DNA of 64,000 nucleotides from Georgenia_B sunbinii (GCF_036421855.1 NZ_JAZGOK010000002.1), one strand, 5' to 3'. Counted from the stretch's first letter, positions 9,030 to 19,250 are shown. Made by a program: numbers and translations. The notes: generated by a model not told the origin, from the letters alone.

Positions 9030-10019
9030 TTAGAGCGTCAGGGTGTAGACGGCGGAGCCGCGGGTGGGCTCGTAGCCGAGGTGGCCGAAGAGCCCGAGGT
9101 CGGCGTGCGGGGAGGCCATCTCGACGCCCAGGCCGGCGTAGCCCATGCCGTCCGCGGCGTAGGCGCGCATCGCGGTGGCGAGCAGCCCGGTGGCGACCCG
9201 CATCCCGCGCCACTCGCGGCGGACGCCGAGGATCTCGGTGTAGCCCTCGGTCCAGCCCTGCGCCTCCCAGTCGCCCTCGTAGCGCCCGGAGATGAGATAG
9301 CCCGCCACTCGCGCCCGGTCGCTGGAGCGGTCGAGTGCGACGAAGCTCCACGTCGGTGCGAAGAACGTCCGGCCCTGGGACCACGTCTCGGTGGTGTGCT
9401 GCTCCCCGGCGCGGGCGTCGGCGAAGGCGTCGTTGTGGGCACGCCGGACGGCGTCGTCAAGCTCAGGGGTCCACGGCTCCACGGTGACCCTGCCGTGCGG
9501 GACGACGTCCGGGATCGGCACTGCCAGGTCGCGGCGCATCTCGGTGTACCAGCGCGTCTGGTGGAAGCCGGCCCGCACGAGCATGTCGTGGACGTCGTCG
9601 AGGCCTTCCTCGACGTGGATCACCGCTTCGGCGGCGTCGTGGCCGGCGGCCGCGACGATCTGCCGGGCGGCGCGCACCTCCCACTCGAGGAGTGCGGTGC
9701 CGATGCCGCGGCTGCGCCACGCCGGGTGCACGCCGCCGTCGCACTGCGCGCGGTCCTGCGGGCCGCCGGCGCGTACCCGCACGATGCCGTAGGCGCGAGG
9801 CACGCCGTCGGCGTCGACGCCGATCGTCATCGCCGACCCGATACCGCCGGAGACCGGGTCGAAGGTCTCGGCCGACTCCTCGGCGGTGGTCCGGTACGGC
9901 GGGTCGTCGTGCGCCTCGATCGCTGCGAGCAGCTCGACGAGGGCATCGTTGTCCGCGGGCAGCAGGGGGCGCCAGGACAGGCCGTCGCCGGCCGTGGGCG
10001 TCACCGTCTCCTCGAGCAT
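9030..10019 (-). CDS. Tandem GNAT-domain N-acetyltransferase (paralogue 1 of 3)
   Basis: About 329 residues with two GNAT folds. The N-terminal half has SWRPLLPADNDALVELLAAI and an acetyl-CoA loop in SRGIGTALLEWE; the C-terminal half has a second loop in REWRGMRVATGLL and ends in a typical GNAT strand (YTLTL). Fold and length recall mycothiol synthase and other double-GNAT proteins, but the acceptor substrate cannot be told. Closely similar proteins are encoded at 10074-11093 and 13873-14865, so this is a local paralogue family around parE. ATG 10019 is preferred over an in-frame start 12 codons upstream because it lies six bases after TATCGT. Confidence 0.85.
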   Translation of the reverse strand: MLEETVTPTAGDGLSWRPLLPADNDALVELLAAIEAHDDPPYRTTAEESAETFDPVSGGIGSAMTIGVDADGVPRAYGIVRVRAGGPQDRAQCDGGVHPAWRSRGIGTALLEWEVRAARQIVAAAGHDAAEAVIHVEEGLDDVHDMLVRAGFHQTRWYTEMRRDLAVPIPDVVPHGRVTVEPWTPELDDAVRRAHNDAFADARAGEQHTTETWSQGRTFFAPTWSFVALDRSSDRARVAGYLISGRYEGDWEAQGWTEGYTEILGVRREWRGMRVATGLLATAMRAYAADGMGYAGLGVEMASPHADLGLFGHLGYEPTRGSAVYTLTL

Positions 10020-10025
10020 GGCACG

Positions 10026-10031
10026 ACGATA
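10026..10031 (-). promoter_or_regulatory. Leaderless-type -10 hexamer of GNAT paralogue 1
   Basis: TATCGT on the minus strand, six bases before ATG 10019. It supports that start over the longer frame. Confidence 0.45.
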
Positions 10032-10073
10032 CGGCCTCGACCCGCTACCACCCATATCGCCGCCGCAGCCACG

Positions 10074-11093
10074 CTAGATCTCGATCGTGTAGAGGATCCG
10101 GGCGCCGCCCGCCTCATAGCCCATCCGCTCGTAGAAGCGGTGCGCGCCGGACGGGTTGGCGTCGTCGACGTCGAGACCGGCGACGTCGACGCCGTCACGG
10201 TGCAGCGCGACAAGCACGGTGCCGAGCAGCGCCCTCGCGAGGCCGCCGCCCCGGTAGGGACGGCGCACACCGATGAGCTCGGTGAAACCCTCGCTGTGGC
10301 CCAGCGCCGGCCACTGGTAGTCGTGACGGGCGGTGAGCGCGTAGCCGGCGACCTCGCCGGACGAGGTGTCCACCGCCACCATGCTCCACCCCGGCTCGAT
10401 GTCAGACAGCGAGGAGGACCAGGACTCCTCGCTCACCGGCTGCGAGCCCCAGTGGTCCTGGAACGCCTCGTTGTGGGCGACGCGGACGGCGTCGTCGATC
10501 TCCGGGTCCCAACCGCGGATCTCGATGCCCTCGGGCACCGGCGCGGGGACTGGCTCGGGGCCGCCGGACAGCGGCCGGCGCATCTGCCGGAAGGTCCGCT
10601 TGGGACTGAAGCCGGCGGCCGCGTAGAGGCGACGGCGGTCGTGCAGGTGCTCGTCGATGTAGGCGCCGATCCGGCCAGGCAGTGCCTGGTCGAGCGTGGC
10701 GAGGATCTGCCGCGCTCGGCCGTCCTGCCACTCGAGCAGCGCGCGACCGACGCCGCGCCCGCGCCAGGTCGGGTCGATCGACGCGCTGATGAACACCCGT
10801 GCGGTGGTCTCGTCACCGAGCGGCGAGTGGACGAAGGCGGCTGCCCGCAGCTGCCCGGCACCGTCGAAGCCACCGAGGCTGTCAGCGGTGGCCGCCGGCC
10901 TGGTCAGGATCTTCTCGGCGTCCAGCGGGCTGGTGCGCATGAGTGGCTCGTCAACGGCCTCGCAGCGCTGCGCGAGCGCGTGAAGGGCCGCGGCGTCGTC
11001 GGCGGCGAGCGGGCGCCAGGTGAGGCCGAGGTGCGGCCCCGGCACGGCGGCGGTGGTCGGGGGCGCAGCGCGCGTGGCGAGTGGCTCGGGCAT
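10074..11093 (-). CDS. Tandem GNAT-domain N-acetyltransferase (paralogue 2 of 3)
   Basis: 339 residues, two GNAT domains. N-terminal domain: LTWRPLAADDAAALHALAQR and the acetyl-CoA loop WRGRGVGRALLEWQ. C-terminal domain: ELIGVRRPYRGGGLARALL and the closing FYERMGYEAGG segment. The order of conserved blocks is the same as in its two neighbours, including the HNEAF motif at the start of the second domain. It lies 54 bases upstream of paralogue 1 on the same strand, but each gene has its own -10-like hexamer, so they need not be one transcript. Substrate unknown. Confidence 0.86.
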   Translation of the reverse strand: MPEPLATRAAPPTTAAVPGPHLGLTWRPLAADDAAALHALAQRCEAVDEPLMRTSPLDAEKILTRPAATADSLGGFDGAGQLRAAAFVHSPLGDETTARVFISASIDPTWRGRGVGRALLEWQDGRARQILATLDQALPGRIGAYIDEHLHDRRRLYAAAGFSPKRTFRQMRRPLSGGPEPVPAPVPEGIEIRGWDPEIDDAVRVAHNEAFQDHWGSQPVSEESWSSSLSDIEPGWSMVAVDTSSGEVAGYALTARHDYQWPALGHSEGFTELIGVRRPYRGGGLARALLGTVLVALHRDGVDVAGLDVDDANPSGAHRFYERMGYEAGGARILYTIEI

Positions 11094-11100
11094 GGCTTGG

Positions 11101-11106
11101 ATCCTA
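11101..11106 (-). promoter_or_regulatory. Leaderless-type -10 hexamer of GNAT paralogue 2
   Basis: TAGGAT on the minus strand, seven bases before ATG 11093, with no ribosome-binding site between. Confidence 0.5.
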
Positions 11107-11120
11107 GAGGTCGGCGCCGG

Positions 11121-13256
11121 TCAGGCGTCGATCCGCTCCCGGTCGACGTGCTCCGCGCCGGCGACGATGAACTCCTTGCGCGGGGCGACGTCGTTGCCCA
11201 TGAGCAGCTCGAAGACCCGCTCCGCCTCGACGACCGCGGCGGCGTCGTCCATCGTCACCCGCCGCAACGTGCGGTGGGCGGGGTCCATCGTCGTCTCGGC
11301 GAGCTGATGGGCGTCCATCTCCCCCAGGCCCTTGTAGCGCTGGATCGGCTCCTTGTAGCGCTTGCCCTGCCGCTCGAGCTTGCGCAGCAGGGTGGTGAGC
11401 TCGGCCTCGGAGTAGGTGTAGAGCTTCTCGCCCTTCTTGCCGCCGGAACCGGCGAGCTCCACCCGGTGCAGCGGCGGGACCGCGGCGAACACCCGGCCGG
11501 CCTCCACCAGCGGGCGCATGTACCGGAAGAACAGCGTGAGCAGCAGGGTGCGGATGTGGGCGCCGTCGACGTCGGCGTCGGTCATGAGCACGACCTTGCC
11601 GTACCTGGCGGCGTCGAGGTCGAAGGTGCGACCCGAACCGGCGCCGATGACCTGGATGATCGAGGCGACCTCGGCGTTGCGCAGGATGTCCCCCGGGGAC
11701 GCCTTCTGGACGTTGAGGATCTTGCCCCGGATGGGCAGCAGCGCCTGGAAGTCGCTGGACCGGGCGAGCTTGGCCGTGCCCAGCGCGCTGTCCCCCTCGA
11801 CGATGAACAGCTCGGAACGCTCGACGTCGTCGGTGCGGCAGTCGGCGAGCTTGGCCGGCAGCGTGGATGTCTCGAGGGCGTTCTTGCGGCGCGAGATCTC
11901 CTTGGACAACCGGGCCTGTACCCGGGCGCGCATCTCGCCGACGACTTTCTCGAGGACGTCGGAGGACTGCTGCTTGACGCCACGCTTGGTCGAGGTGAGC
12001 AGCGCGCCGAGCTCCTTGTCGATGACCCGCCCGACGATGGCCCGGACCGGTGCGGTGCCGAGCACCTCCTTGGTCTGGCCCTCGAACTGCGGCTCCGGCA
12101 GCCGTACCGTGACGACGGAGGTCAGCCCGGCGAGGACGTCGTCCTTCTCGATCTTCGGGTCCTTGGCGGTCACCTTCAGCCGCCGGGCGTTCGCCTCGAT
12201 CTGCTTGCGCACGGTGCGCAGCAGGCCCTGCTCGAAGCCGGCGAGGTGGCTGCCGCCCTTGGGGGTGGCGATGATGTTGACGAAGGTGCGCACCGTGGTC
12301 TCGTAGCCGGTCCCCCAGCGCAGCGCGATGTCGACGTCGCAGGTGCGCTCGACGTCCTTGGGCGCGAGGTGACCGTTGTCGTCGAGCTGCTGCACGGTCT
12401 CGGTGAAGGTGCCGCTGCCGGTGAGGTGCCACACGTCGGTCACCGGCGGGTCGATCGCGAGGAAGTCGGCGAAGTCGATGACGCCGCCGTCGTGCTGGAA
12501 GACCTCCTCGACCGGGCCGTCGGCTCCCGGGGTACCTGGCAGCCGCCGTTCGTCGCGCACCGTGATCCGCAGGCCCGGCACGAGGAAGGTGGTCTGCCGC
12601 GCGCGGATGACGAGCTCCTCGTAGGAGAACGCCGCCGAGGACGGGAAGATCTGCGGGTCGGCCCAGTACCGCACGCGGGTGCCGGTGCGGGTCTTGGGCA
12701 CCTTGCCGGCGATGGACAGCTCGCTCTGCTCGATGAACGGCGTGAACGGCGAGTCGGGCCCGACGCCGGCGCGGTCGTCGAAGGTGCCCGGCTCACCCCG
12801 GTGGAAGGTCATCCGGTGGGTCTTGCTGCCACGGTCGACCTCGACGTCCAGGCGCGCGGACAGCGCGTTGACGACGGACGCGCCGACGCCGTGCAGCCCG
12901 CCGGAGGCGGCGTAGGAACCGCCGCCGAACTTCCCGCCGGCGTGCAGCTTGGTGAAGACCACCTCGACGCCGGACAGGCCGACTGAGGCCACGGTGTCGA
13001 CCGGGATGCCACGACCGTTGTCCCGGACCTCCACGGAGGAGTCCTCGTGGAGGACGATCTCGATGGCGTCGCCGTGGCCCTCGAGCGACTCGTCGACGGC
13101 GTTGTCGATGACCTCCCACAGGCAGTGCATGAGGCCGCGGGAGTCGGTCGAGCCGATGTACATCCCGGGTCGCTTGCGGACCGCCTCGAGCCCTTCGAGG
13201 ACGGACAGGTGGCGGGCGGTGTACTGCGCGGGGGACGCGGTTGACTTGGGTGGCAC
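11121..13256 (-). CDS. parE: Topoisomerase IV subunit B (ParE / GyrB family)
   Basis: ATPase subunit of the type IIA topoisomerase that pairs with parC. About 711 residues: GHKL ATPase (RPGMYIGSTD, WEVIDNAVDES, DNGRGIPVD, GGLHGVGASVVNALS), transducer domain, TOPRIM (VEGDSALGTAKLAR, DADVDGAHIRTLL) and the C-terminal PHRTL-region. The frame is open for another 95 codons upstream, but homology begins at QYTARHLSVLEGLEAVRKRPG, so I place the start at GTG 13256; no strong Shine-Dalgarno precedes it. The gene lies on the strand opposite parC and 2.3 kb away, with two acetyltransferase genes between, as in the dispersed parC/parE arrangement near hrdB in Streptomyces. Confidence 0.93.
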   Translation of the reverse strand: MPPKSTASPAQYTARHLSVLEGLEAVRKRPGMYIGSTDSRGLMHCLWEVIDNAVDESLEGHGDAIEIVLHEDSSVEVRDNGRGIPVDTVASVGLSGVEVVFTKLHAGGKFGGGSYAASGGLHGVGASVVNALSARLDVEVDRGSKTHRMTFHRGEPGTFDDRAGVGPDSPFTPFIEQSELSIAGKVPKTRTGTRVRYWADPQIFPSSAAFSYEELVIRARQTTFLVPGLRITVRDERRLPGTPGADGPVEEVFQHDGGVIDFADFLAIDPPVTDVWHLTGSGTFTETVQQLDDNGHLAPKDVERTCDVDIALRWGTGYETTVRTFVNIIATPKGGSHLAGFEQGLLRTVRKQIEANARRLKVTAKDPKIEKDDVLAGLTSVVTVRLPEPQFEGQTKEVLGTAPVRAIVGRVIDKELGALLTSTKRGVKQQSSDVLEKVVGEMRARVQARLSKEISRRKNALETSTLPAKLADCRTDDVERSELFIVEGDSALGTAKLARSSDFQALLPIRGKILNVQKASPGDILRNAEVASIIQVIGAGSGRTFDLDAARYGKVVLMTDADVDGAHIRTLLLTLFFRYMRPLVEAGRVFAAVPPLHRVELAGSGGKKGEKLYTYSEAELTTLLRKLERQGKRYKEPIQRYKGLGEMDAHQLAETTMDPAHRTLRRVTMDDAAAVVEAERVFELLMGNDVAPRKEFIVAGAEHVDRERIDA

Positions 13257-13429
13257 CCACAGATCATACGAACTCGCCGGCGCCGGCCCGGGAGGCTCCC
13301 CGCCGGCGGTGGACAAATCCGGCGGCGGGCGGGCCGGTGCGGAGACCTGGCGCACAGCGACAGTCCGCTGGCAGCGAACTGCTGCGCCCCCGGGGCATGC
13401 ACCGAGCCCGACCGTGGTTACATGATGAT

Positions 13430-13636
13430 GTGAACGCAACGATGACTGCCCCACTGACCGCCCTGGACCGCTGCGACCGTTGTGGCGCCCAGGCCTATGT
13501 GCGTGTGGCGCTGCCCGTCGGCGAGCTCCTCTTCTGCGCACACCACGCCCGCAAGCACGCCGACGCCCTCGAAGGTGTCGCCACCAGCATCCAGGACGAG
13601 ACCCACAAGCTCACCGAGAGCCAGCCCGAGGACTGA
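13430..13636 (+). CDS. DUF7455 small zinc-ribbon-like protein
   Basis: A short actinobacterial protein of 64-68 residues of unknown function. It has two Cys pairs or near-pairs (CDRCGAQAYVRV and FCAHHARKH) that suggest a bound zinc, then an acidic helix (IQDETHKLTES). Homologues sit beside parE and the principal sigma factor in Streptomyces, as here. Two starts are possible: GTG 13430 (VNATMTAPL) or ATG 13442; neither has a clear ribosome-binding site, and I list the longer. A strong hairpin terminator follows 15 bases after the stop. Confidence 0.8.
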   Translation: MNATMTAPLTALDRCDRCGAQAYVRVALPVGELLFCAHHARKHADALEGVATSIQDETHKLTESQPED

Positions 13637-13651
13637 TCCTCCGCGATTGAC

Positions 13652-13688
13652 GACGGCGCTGGTGACCTCTGAGGTCACCGGCGCCGTC
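13652..13688 (+). terminator. Intrinsic terminator after the DUF7455 gene
   Basis: Two 16-base arms (13652-13667 and 13673-13688) pair throughout, with a single G-T wobble, around a 5-base loop. The downstream bases are GCTGTTCTG, moderately T-rich. The rest of the gap to 13872 is a GC-rich stretch of GGGCCCCGG-type palindromes without a gene. Confidence 0.8.
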
Positions 13689-13860
13689 GCTGTTCTGCGC
13701 CGTGGCCGCCGGACCGGTTCCCGCGCCCCGCCCCGGGCGCCGGGCCCCGGCCGCCGGGCCCCGGTGGAACGGTGGTTCCGATCATCGGCCGGGGTCTCCA
13801 GCAGCGGCTCGTGAGGCGAAGCCCCGAACAATCGGCGCGACGCCGACGGCGCCCGTTCTC

Positions 13861-13866
13861 TAGTCT
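13861..13866 (+). promoter_or_regulatory. Leaderless-type -10 hexamer of GNAT paralogue 3
   Basis: TAGTCT, six bases before ATG 13873. Confidence 0.45.
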
Positions 13867-13872
13867 CCTGCC

Positions 13873-14865
13873 ATGACCACCGTCACTGCCCCGGCCCACG
13901 AGGCGCTGCGCTGGCGTCCGATCACCGCTGAGGACGTTCCGGCCTGGCACCGGCTCGTCGAGGCGATCGAGCTCGCCGACGACCCTGGCGAGCGGTACAC
14001 CCCCGACGACCTGCGCGAGGAGCTGCTCGAGGGCTCGTGGAAGGACCCGGCCCGCGACAGCATCCTCGGCGTCGACGCCGACGGCGAGGCGCGGGCGTTC
14101 GGACAGGTCGAGGTGCTGCCTGGGGACGTCCGTACCGTCCGGGCGTTCTGCTGGGGCGGCGTCCACCCGCAGTGGCGGGAGCGCGGTATCGGGCGCGCGC
14201 TGCTGGCGTGGCAGGAGGAGCTCGGCCGGGCCAAGATCGCCGCCGCCGACCGAGAAGGTGCGCCGGGACGGTTGCTGGTGTCCGCCGAGGACCGGATGGT
14301 GTCGGTGTGCCGGCTGCTCGACCGGGCCGGTTTTCGCGAGATGAGGTACTTCGTCGAGCTCAGCCGGCCGCTCGACGAGCAGGTGGCACCCGCCCCGCTG
14401 CGCGACGGCCTGCGGCTGGTGCCGTTCGACCCGGCACTGAGCGAGCAGGTCAGGCTCGCCCACAACGAGGCCTTCGCGGGCCACTGGGGCAGCGAGCCGC
14501 GCACCAAGGAGAGCTGGGACCGAGGCGTCACCGGCAGCCGTCGCTTCCGCGCCGCGTGGAGCTTCGTCGTGCTCGACGGCGAGGAGGTGGCTGGCTACAG
14601 CCTGACGTCCGCCTACGAGCAGGACTGGGAGGCGCAGGGGTACACCTCGGGGTGGACCGACGTGCTGGGGGTGCGCAGTGCCTGGCGCCGGCAGGGCGTG
14701 GCGTCCGCGCTGCTCGCCGCCACGATGGCCGCGCTGCGGGCGGACGGTATCGAGCGGGCCGACCTGGACGTCGACACCGACAACTCGAGCCGGGCGCTGG
14801 ACCTGTACACCGCGCTCGGCTACCGACCGACGCGCCGGACGGTCACCTACGGCAAGGACGTCTGA
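13873..14865 (+). CDS. Tandem GNAT-domain N-acetyltransferase (paralogue 3 of 3)
   Basis: 330 residues with the same two-domain plan as the proteins at 9030-10019 and 10074-11093. N-terminal: LRWRPITAEDVPAWHRLVEAI, ERGIGRALLAWQEE. C-terminal: LAHNEAFAGHWGSEP, GVRSAWRRQGVASALLAATM, then LDVDTDNSSRALDLYTALGY. Conserved acetyl-CoA loops in both halves suggest both folds are real, though in double-GNAT enzymes often only one half is catalytic. It is on the opposite strand from the other two and is separated from them by parE and the DUF7455 gene. Its 3' end converges on the gene at 14873 with only 7 bases between. Confidence 0.86.
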   Translation: MTTVTAPAHEALRWRPITAEDVPAWHRLVEAIELADDPGERYTPDDLREELLEGSWKDPARDSILGVDADGEARAFGQVEVLPGDVRTVRAFCWGGVHPQWRERGIGRALLAWQEELGRAKIAAADREGAPGRLLVSAEDRMVSVCRLLDRAGFREMRYFVELSRPLDEQVAPAPLRDGLRLVPFDPALSEQVRLAHNEAFAGHWGSEPRTKESWDRGVTGSRRFRAAWSFVVLDGEEVAGYSLTSAYEQDWEAQGYTSGWTDVLGVRSAWRRQGVASALLAATMAALRADGIERADLDVDTDNSSRALDLYTALGYRPTRRTVTYGKDV

Positions 14866-14872
14866 GCGGGCC

Positions 14873-15757
14873 TCACGGCCGGCCGGCGGTCTCCTGGACG
14901 AAGCGCAGCTCCTGGTGGGCGGGCCAGCCGTCGATGTCGCCGAGCGGGTCCGGGTCGCCACCGGCGTCGTCCCAATCGTCCGCGATCGCGTCCCACTCGT
15001 CCGAGGCGACGTCGATGACGACGGCGCTGAGCCGGCCACCGTCGACGAGCAGCTGGACGGCGCACGGCACGCCGCGCGAGGAGAGGAAGCGGCCGCTCAC
15101 CGGGAAGGTGAAGGTGTGCGGCACGGCGAGCGGGACGTCGTCGGGCACCGCGAGCTCGAGCATCCGTCCGAACCCGTCGTCGTCGCCCCAGACCTCCTCG
15201 CCGGCGACGGCGAGCTGAGCGCGCAACCGCAGGGAGTCATGGTCCTCGGTCTGCTCGAGGATCGCGGCGACGATGTCCCGAACCTGCTGCGGCAGCTCGC
15301 GGACGATCGCCTCATCGGCGTCACCATCGTCGTCAGCGGCGGCGGTCCGGGCGTCGGCCCGGCGCTCGAGCAGCGACATCGTGAGCGCGAGTCCGACACC
15401 GGCGACGGCCATCGCCACCCGCGGACGGCGCACACCGCGGCGCCGCAGCTGGCGCACCACCGCCGCGTCGAACACCTCAGACAGCTCGGCGAACGCATAG
15501 GTGACCGCGACTACACCCGAGGTGACGGCGACCCGCAGCTCCGGCTGCCACTCCAGGTCCTTCGACTGCTTGAGGCCGAACCACGTCATCCCACCGACGA
15601 CGGCGGCCTCGGAGCTGCGGAACGCGAACCGGCCCAGCGGTCCCAGCCGCGCCGGGTCGACGAGCGTCAGCGCACCGGTCGCGGCGGCGACACCGAGGTC
15701 GACGGTGAGCCGGTCGGGTGCGGGGCTGGGCGGGAAGGCGGTGTCGAGGTCGGTCAC
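14873..15757 (-). CDS. Hypothetical protein, possibly membrane-associated
   Basis: About 294 residues; I do not recognise the family. The N-terminal half has alternating weakly hydrophobic stretches (LGVAAATGALTLV, EAAVVGGMTWFGL, AVTSGVVAVTYAFAE, VAMAVAGVGLALTMSLL) that may form membrane helices or buried helices. An acidic linker (DDDGDADEAI) follows, and then a soluble C-terminal domain rich in beta strands (FTFPVSGRFLSSRGVPCAVQLLVDGG) of the sort that binds other proteins or small ligands. Start GTG 15757 is chosen because TACGAT lies six bases upstream. It is separated from sigA by a strong terminator, so it is transcribed on its own. Confidence 0.6.
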   Translation of the reverse strand: MTDLDTAFPPSPAPDRLTVDLGVAAATGALTLVDPARLGPLGRFAFRSSEAAVVGGMTWFGLKQSKDLEWQPELRVAVTSGVVAVTYAFAELSEVFDAAVVRQLRRRGVRRPRVAMAVAGVGLALTMSLLERRADARTAAADDDGDADEAIVRELPQQVRDIVAAILEQTEDHDSLRLRAQLAVAGEEVWGDDDGFGRMLELAVPDDVPLAVPHTFTFPVSGRFLSSRGVPCAVQLLVDGGRLSAVVIDVASDEWDAIADDWDDAGGDPDPLGDIDGWPAHQELRFVQETAGRP

Positions 15758-15763
15758 CGCACG

Positions 15764-15769
15764 ATCGTA
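15764..15769 (-). promoter_or_regulatory. Leaderless-type -10 hexamer of the hypothetical gene at 14873
   Basis: TACGAT on the minus strand, six bases before GTG 15757. Confidence 0.4.
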
Positions 15770-15807
15770 CGGGCGCAGCCGCGACGATGCGTCCCGGGCA
15801 ACGAACG

Positions 15808-15849
15808 ACGTGTGCCCTCCGGCGGCCGAGGCTCCCGGAGGGCACACGT
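15808..15849 (-). terminator. Intrinsic terminator of sigA
   Basis: Perfect 15-bp stem (15808-15822 with 15835-15849) around a 12-base loop, starting 20 bases past the sigA stop on the minus strand. Confidence 0.85.
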
Positions 15850-15868
15850 GCGTGGTGGGTCGGACCTA

Positions 15869-17314
<1,446 letters not shown>

Positions 17315-17368
17315 AGAGAACCTTTCGGAGGGGGATGGTGGACCAGGCCGCAGGGCCGGTGACGCTCC

Positions 17369-17378
17369 TACAATTGTA
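17369..17378 (-). promoter_or_regulatory. Candidate -10 region of sigA
   Basis: TACAATTGTA, a 10-bp palindrome containing a good -10 (TACAAT on the minus strand), 55 bases before the sigA start. No convincing -35 at 17-18 bases. The 17315-17520 gap otherwise shows no gene. Confidence 0.35.
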
Positions 17379-17520
17379 CCCGTTAGGAGTCACACTGCCC
17401 TGCCAACCGCACCGGGACCGACGTGACAAGCGACGCGTTGTCCGGTACGCCTGTGATAACAGCACCCGGTCCCCTGGAATTCCGACCCGCCGTCCCTCGC
17501 CGGCGGGACCGAGCGCCGTC

Positions 17521-17937
17521 CTAGCCGAAGAACCGCCGGGCCTCAGGCTCGTTCGGCGGCTTGACGGCCAGCACCGGGCACGATGAGTCGAGCAGGATCC
17601 GCTGCGCGTTCGAGCCGAGGATGAGCTTGCCCACCGGGGACCGCCGCCGCAGCCCGATGACGATGAGCTCGGCGTCGAACTCCTCAGCAGCCTCGATGAG
17701 GTTCGACGCGACGTCGTTGCCGCGCCCGAGGAGCCGCACCTCGTACGGGACCTCGGCGTCGTCGAGGCGGTCGCGCAACGCGTCGAGCTCGGCGTCGACG
17801 TCGGCGTGCTCCTCCTGCCGGGACCGGCGCGAGATGACGACGACGACGCGCGCGTCGCGCCGTCGTGCCTCGGCAATACCTGCCTCGAGCGCGGCCTCTC
17901 CCTCAGGTGTGGCGACGAAACCGACGACGATCGCCAT
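17521..17937 (-). CDS. Universal stress protein (UspA domain)
   Basis: A single UspA-type domain of about 138 residues. Visible: the first strand and loop AIVVGFVATPEGEAAL, acidic helices, and the nucleotide-binding pattern G-2X-G-9X-G-(S/T) in the C-terminal part (IGLRRRSPVGKLILGSNAQRILLDSSCPVLAVKPP), suggesting it binds ATP. Such proteins act in stress and dormancy responses; no partner can be inferred. ATG 17937 is preferred because GGAG lies six bases upstream; another ATG lies four codons earlier (17949). No DosR-like box is present upstream. Confidence 0.88.
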   Translation of the reverse strand: MAIVVGFVATPEGEAALEAGIAEARRRDARVVVVISRRSRQEEHADVDAELDALRDRLDDAEVPYEVRLLGRGNDVASNLIEAAEEFDAELIVIGLRRRSPVGKLILGSNAQRILLDSSCPVLAVKPPNEPEARRFFG

Positions 17938-18023
17938 CCGATGCTCCATCCCGCGCGGCCGGTGCCGTGCCCTCGCTGCCTGTCCGAGTGACGCTACCGG
18001 ATGGAACCGCGAGTGGTGTGACG

Positions 18024-19157
18024 TCAGGCACTCGCCGCGTCGTCGACCACCCACCCCGGCGGCAGGTGGTTGGCCACGGCCTGCTGGACCAGCCGGGCGA
18101 GCCGGTGGTCCGGGGCGACGGCGAGGCACTGGTCGCTGAGCACGTCCGCCCGGGCGCTGTCGCCGGACCACCACGCCAGCCAGCCGAGCATCCCGAGTGC
18201 CGGCGCGGCCGCGACGCCGCCGACTGACGCCGCGGCGTGACGCAGCACAGCGGCCACCGGATCGACCCGCTGCGCGTCCGGCGGACTGCCGCCCGGGCCC
18301 ATGGCGCCGGCGAACGCGTGGTCGATCTCGCGCATCGTCGGCAGCCAGGCCGGCCCGGGCGCGAGCGCGACGCACATCGCCGCATCGCGCAGCTGGACGT
18401 CCTCGAGGCCGGCGAGCAGGCGGCCCAGCTCCCCGGCGCTGACCCCCTTGCCCTCACTGGTCCGGGCCACCATCCGCCGCCACAGGTGGTGCTGGCTGCG
18501 CCGCCACGCAGCCAGCTCGGCGACGGCCTCGATGACTGCCGCGGCGTCGTGCCCCGGGTCCCCCGCCACCCTCCCTTGCAGCATGAGCCGTTGACGACGG
18601 CCCTTGCGGTAGGCCCGGCCGGCGGCATCGCGGTGGACCGGGTCCGCCGCAGGCGCGACCCGCAGGCCGTCGCGGCCGGCCACCACGGTCAGCCCCTCGA
18701 GGACGAGCGTGGCCGCCATCGAGCCGTACTCCAGGTCACTCAGCGGCGAGACCAGCGGCTCGCACGACGGTCCGGAACCCCACACCCCGTACGCCTCTGC
18801 GCCCACCACCCAGGGCCCCGGGGCCTCGCACCAGGTGGTCTCCTCCCGGAGCCTGGCGACCGCGCGGCCGGGCGTCGAAGCGGCGCCGAGCTGGTGCCGC
18901 GGCAGGTCGGTGTAGATCACGACCAGGGCATCGGTGGAGCCGTCCACCCCCATCAGCTCCGCCGACTCCGCCAGCGCGGACCCGCCGTGCGTCTCGTCGC
19001 CCACGTGCGCGAGGTCCAGCCGCATGACAAGTCCGACCGCGGACCGTGGCGGTCGCATCCCCAGCAGCACGACCGACTCACGGGGCCGGAAGCCGAGCCG
19101 GTAGGGCGCGTAGGCGAGGAGATCGACGGGGTTCTTGGTCCGGATGACGGTGTTCAT
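18024..19157 (-). CDS. DUF4192 domain-containing protein
   Basis: A conserved actinobacterial protein of unknown function, about 377 residues. Family signature at the N-terminus: NPVDLLAYAPYRLGFRPRESVVLLGM, followed by an internal repeat of mixed alpha/beta sequence including LVVIYTDLP and a Trp-rich C-terminal part (HARAWQ-like; here LAAWRRSQHHLWRRM). No signal peptide or membrane segment. It diverges from the prenyl synthase gene at 19263 across a 105-base region. Nothing in the surroundings suggests a specific job. Confidence 0.85.
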   Translation of the reverse strand: MNTVIRTKNPVDLLAYAPYRLGFRPRESVVLLGMRPPRSAVGLVMRLDLAHVGDETHGGSALAESAELMGVDGSTDALVVIYTDLPRHQLGAASTPGRAVARLREETTWCEAPGPWVVGAEAYGVWGSGPSCEPLVSPLSDLEYGSMAATLVLEGLTVVAGRDGLRVAPAADPVHRDAAGRAYRKGRRQRLMLQGRVAGDPGHDAAAVIEAVAELAAWRRSQHHLWRRMVARTSEGKGVSAGELGRLLAGLEDVQLRDAAMCVALAPGPAWLPTMREIDHAFAGAMGPGGSPPDAQRVDPVAAVLRHAAASVGGVAAAPALGMLGWLAWWSGDSARADVLSDQCLAVAPDHRLARLVQQAVANHLPPGWVVDDAASA

Positions 19158-19250
19158 GGCGCCATGGCACACCCCGACCCGCTGGGTCCGCTGCGCCCGA
19201 GCAACAGATTGTGGATACGGACAGTGCGGCTGACCGATGTGGAGCACCCG

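Noticed and set aside
9081..12986. A very long open frame on the plus strand opposite the GNAT and parE genes (and similar ones opposite many other genes).
   Set aside because: High GC makes stop codons rare in the antisense frames. The real genes on the other strand have clear families; these frames have no domain and unnatural composition.
17369..17378. TACAATTGTA before sigA as a repressor operator.
   Set aside because: It is short and contains a good -10; its symmetry may be accidental.
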